Shown here: positions 60,610 through 64,000 of the stretch, one piece after another
Layout of the letters: each line of letters starts with the position of its first letter
Position numbering within the stretch: the stretch's first letter is position 1
Position numbers and translations under genes: made by a program
Notes under the pieces: model-generated
The model's input: the letters and a program-made list of their open reading frames with translations, nothing else
Database searches by the model: none
Told to the model about the DNA's origin: nothing
DNA from: Thuidium tamariscinum
Lineage: Eukaryota; Streptophyta; Bryopsida; Hypnales; Thuidiaceae
DNA length: 64,000 bases
Reading direction: 5' to 3'
Assembly (NCBI GenBank): GCA_947034885.2
Contig: OX344752.2
Span: forward strand, 24,327,386-24,391,385

Positions 60610-63600
60610 AAATAAAGTGTAAATTGAACATCTATGGAATTAATTCTTCGTAGGAGGAATAATTTCTATACTAGGAAATCGCCGCAAATTGACTTCACCA
60701 TTACGTTTTGAGCGTATTTTTATGCTAAAAATGCCTATCGTTGCTCCGGAGTCATAGTTTGTCTATGTCCCCAAGATTTCTCTTACAAATGTCTGTGATT
60801 GTCCACTCCTTGTAGATTCCGTAATCGGAATATGTTTAGAGGTATTCCTTGCAAAGGCTCCTAGGAACCTATCAAACTCCCATTATTGCTATCGGAACCT
60901 AAACATGTCAGGCCTGTCGCGGGGGGATCACTTCGTGTATCAAAAACAAACTACGTGTGTTAAAGTGGTTCTTTGACCCCTAATATACTTTTTTATAAAC
61001 TATAATTTCAACCTATAATTTTGAGATGTGCTTAATAATGACTATAGGTTTCTATTGCCAAAAATTTTGAACTCAAATAACATATGGAATGATTTCTAGA
61101 GTAGGTTGAAAAATGAACTAAATTGGTATGTTTTTCAACTCAAATATTTATAGAGAATGCATTTAAATGCCCATGGCATCAATATTCAAGAAAAAATAAA
61201 CTTTCAATGAAGAGATATTTTTAACAATTTTTTGTTCATTTTTTAGACAATTTTTTCTTATATAAAATAGGAGTGTGAAAGTTATTCTTAGCTCTGTAGT
61301 GTATTTTTTTACTTCAAAAATTTGTAACTAATTATAATTAACACATAAAAATATCAATAATTAAAGTTATAAACTTTCAAAGTAAGGCAATATTCTCATT
61401 TATTTTTCTCTTTTTATTTAAATTTTAGGACATAAAATAGAGGATCCAAAATCTTAACACACGTAGTGTCTAAAGATTACTCTAAGTGATTTCCCTGTGA
61501 GGCTTATTCATGAAAATTTCGATAAGAGCCAATTCTTAGTGCTTTTACACTAACTTGTGTTTGGAATGCTATTTGCCACAAACTTTTTTTAAACGACTAT
61601 ACTACATTCTTAAATTGCTAAATGAATTAAAAAAACCAGTTCCAATAAGTTCTTAGAGCATTCATAGATCATGGTAATCAGTTTCCCGTGGTTATAGGAA
61701 ATTCTTCCAAATACTCTACAAACACTGTAATATGGGTTTTGCAATTCCACAAAACCTAGGAAACAATAGTGTAGGGGTTCTTTGTTTTAGGGAAAGGTTA
61801 AATCAGTCTAACGTTTTGTGACTGAAAGTCAGTTACAAATAGATCTATGTTTACAAATTTAGGATAATATTATAGCACTCTTATTCCCATGTATAAAATT
61901 TGTTGGCCAGTCCATTACCAAAGTATGTATAAAGTTCCAGTCCTATATAGTGTTCTAAGGGATGTCAAATCATTCTTTGTCAAATAAATCAGGTTTGGTC
62001 AAATGAATCTTATATGATGCATGCTCTAGGATTTAGTCATAACACAATAATATTTATAAAATAATACACATAATTCATTAATTATACATTTTTATGTTTA
62101 GGTCAAATTTGTTCAGTCAATCTATCACTAACACGATTCATGCATAAATGCTTAACGTGTCTGTAAACTACGTCAAATTTGTCTCAGTTATGCAAAGTAT
62201 GCTGAGTTTAGAAATTTACCCAGGGTCAAATTTTTCTCTTTTCTTTTCCTCCCACTTTTACTTTTGTCAAATGATTCCAGGTTAAATGATCCAAATGACC
62301 ACAAAGTTAGTACCTACATGCAACAAAACATTGATCCAATTCTTATGTTTGCTCAAAAGTTACACCTAAAACCACGGCAAACATAACATTGGAGCAATTT
62401 ACAAATGGTCCAAACTTATAGGACCTATAACCAAGTACTAAAATTTTACAAAGAATAACTAAGGGACCTAAAACTGAGCTATAGTTCCTAAGACCACACA
62501 AATCAACCCTAAGACCATAAAAAAACAGCCCTATTTTTGTACATTTAGTCCCCATAGCCATGCAAATGGATCAAAAACCATACAACAGGCCATATGGCCA
62601 TGAAATCAGCCCCAAGAACACTGAAATTTGTAAATTTATGGCCAAAGACCTATATTCGTGGTCTGTGGTCCTATGACAGTGCGATTTGATCCTATGGCCG
62701 TGGTATCGCATCCTATGGCCGTGGGACCCAAATCCCTAATTGCGTTGCAAGATACTCACGCCGAAGCTTCGCAGCGATTGTCGCGCCTCCGATCTCCTCC
62801 TCCAACGCTCAATTCTCGGCTGATTTTTGAATCTTTGGATGGAATCACTCTCGCTTAGTCGACACCATTGCGCAATCCACTGGCGCCGAGAAATTTGAAG
62901 AAATTTCAAGAATTGTGGAGTAGAACCTAATTCGTGATGTGACTGTCGTGTTTGTCCAAAATTTGCAATTTCTTCTTCGGATTGTCGAATTTCTTGAAAT
63001 TTCTTATTGATGTTTCCCTGCTAGATTGATACAATTTTCTCAATCTTCTCCTGCAATCAAATTGTGCCCAATTTCCGAAAATTGAGTAGGAACAGCTTGT
63101 GGCCAGTTAGGCACTTTGACTGCTATAACTCTCAATTCTGGTTTCTTGAATTCTTCATTACAATCTCTGAAATTTGTTGTAATTTGGTTCTTACTTGATC
63201 CTTGCGATCCACACCAACATCTCAATTGGTTGATTACAAAAAATTTCGGAAAGCTTTTCAATTTTGGTTCGACCGGTTGAGATTACTACAGCAACTTCTC
63301 CTCAAAGTCTCAAACTCTATCAATCATACCCAATTGCGATTTCTTGGCATGCTCCGGATAATGCTTTGATTTGTATTCAATCTATCAAGTCAGCGATCTC
63401 TTCCATTGCTACCGTGAATCTAGGCCAGATTTGCTTCGATTGAATCTCTCGTGAATCTGATTCCTTCCTCTTTGCTTCACTACCAACTCGCGAATGTCGG
63501 AAAAAAATTTGTGCAGGTTCAAGTCAAGAAATAGACACTCTATCTCTTACACATTTTACAATTGAATTTGCAACCATCCAGTTCTGGTTACGGACTTTGC

Positions 63601-64000
63601 TAATTTTTCTCCTCTCCCATTATACAGACCAAGAATGAAATTCACACAATAATACAACAAGAACCTTCAATTAATCTCTCATACATATAAGTACAAAGAA
63701 ATCTTCACAATAACACAATTATATATATATATAAAATAATGGGTCTTACAATGCCAGAAAATTTTAATTTTTTAATCTATTTATAGACTAGAAATGAGGT
63801 GTCACACCTTTTGGGAAGGGGTGAGACCTCGTTCATACCCCATTCATCTCTATTTTATTTTATTTTTCACCCATCCATCCTACTAGCTCTATTTATACTT
63901 CGAACTAGTTTTAGACCTTAAAATTGCTTTTATTTTTATTTTTTAACACTAAAGGGGCCCTAATTGATCTTTTTTTTAAATTTTAACCATTATTCTAAAA

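Larger units (their letters stand above)
47889..64000 (-). repeat. Right arm of giant palindrome (runs off the window)
   Basis: Reverse complement of 30991-47102. It therefore holds second copies of everything listed there: 49176-49496 and 53046-53571 (dispersed repeat), 50521-50822 (GC island), 51694-52200 (E9), 52201-52856 (tandem array), 53152-53360 (MITE), 54579-54800 (E5), 54801-58719 (E10), 58720-60609 (CACTA), 60950-61467 (inverted-repeat element) and 62646-63760 (GC-richer segment). Confidence 0.95.

Noticed and set aside
30991-64000. Palindrome as one giant TIR transposon
   Set aside because: No terminal motif or target duplication can be seen because the ends are outside the window, and the arms contain unrelated older elements broken across no common border.
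1-64000. CRISPR arrays, rRNA or bacterial-type operons
   Set aside because: No regularly spaced short direct repeats with unique spacers, no rRNA words, and the gene structure is eukaryotic.

Overview
This looks like nuclear DNA from a land plant: AT-rich, gene-poor and packed with nested transposable elements. Spliceosomal-type introns, plant-style CACTA elements, very large LTRs and a Ty3/gypsy reverse transcriptase remnant with a YPMPxPEELFDA-type motif suggest a seed-free plant (moss, liverwort, lycophyte or fern). That placement is an inference and I cannot name a species.

Region 1 (1-9.5 kb) is a decayed protein-coding locus on the + strand. It has an unrecognised N-terminal part, an acidic and Pro/Ser/Glu-rich middle, a clear FCP1/NLI-interacting-factor-type HAD phosphatase domain (7.56-8.37 kb) and a basic Ser-rich tail ending at 9499. 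A 4.0-kb LTR-like element (349-4384) sits inside the coding part. Nearly all in-frame stops are explicable as C-to-T changes of CAG, CAA or CGA codons, as expected of a long-methylated copy.

Region 2 (10-31 kb) is a nest of elements. One family dominates: 3.3-4 kb units with TGTGAGC...GCTCACA ends, 5-bp target duplications and an internal TATA box, best read as giant solo LTRs. Copies lie in both orientations and inside one another; the cleanest is 18342-21741 with perfect GCGTC duplications. Other residents are four ~0.72-kb terminal-inverted-repeat elements of one unnamed family, a 942-bp element flanked by TTAA, and a broken Ty3/gypsy fossil.

Region 3 (30991 to the window end) is a giant near-perfect palindrome. 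Bases 30991-47102 are repeated as the reverse complement at 47889-64000 with no length difference over 16.1 kb, around a unique 786-bp spacer. I found one mismatch in the parts compared. The palindrome runs off the right edge, so its true arm length is unknown. Each arm carries a CACTA element with an internal foldback, a CACTA-type hairpin MITE, a ~62-bp tandem array, further giant-LTR copies and a GC-richer unidentified segment next to the spacer. It may be a real recent inverted duplication, as on sex chromosomes or in amplified loci, or an assembly product. The sequence alone cannot decide.

I found no intact protein-coding gene, rRNA, tRNA or CRISPR array. The only recognisable host-type protein domain is the FCP1-like one.
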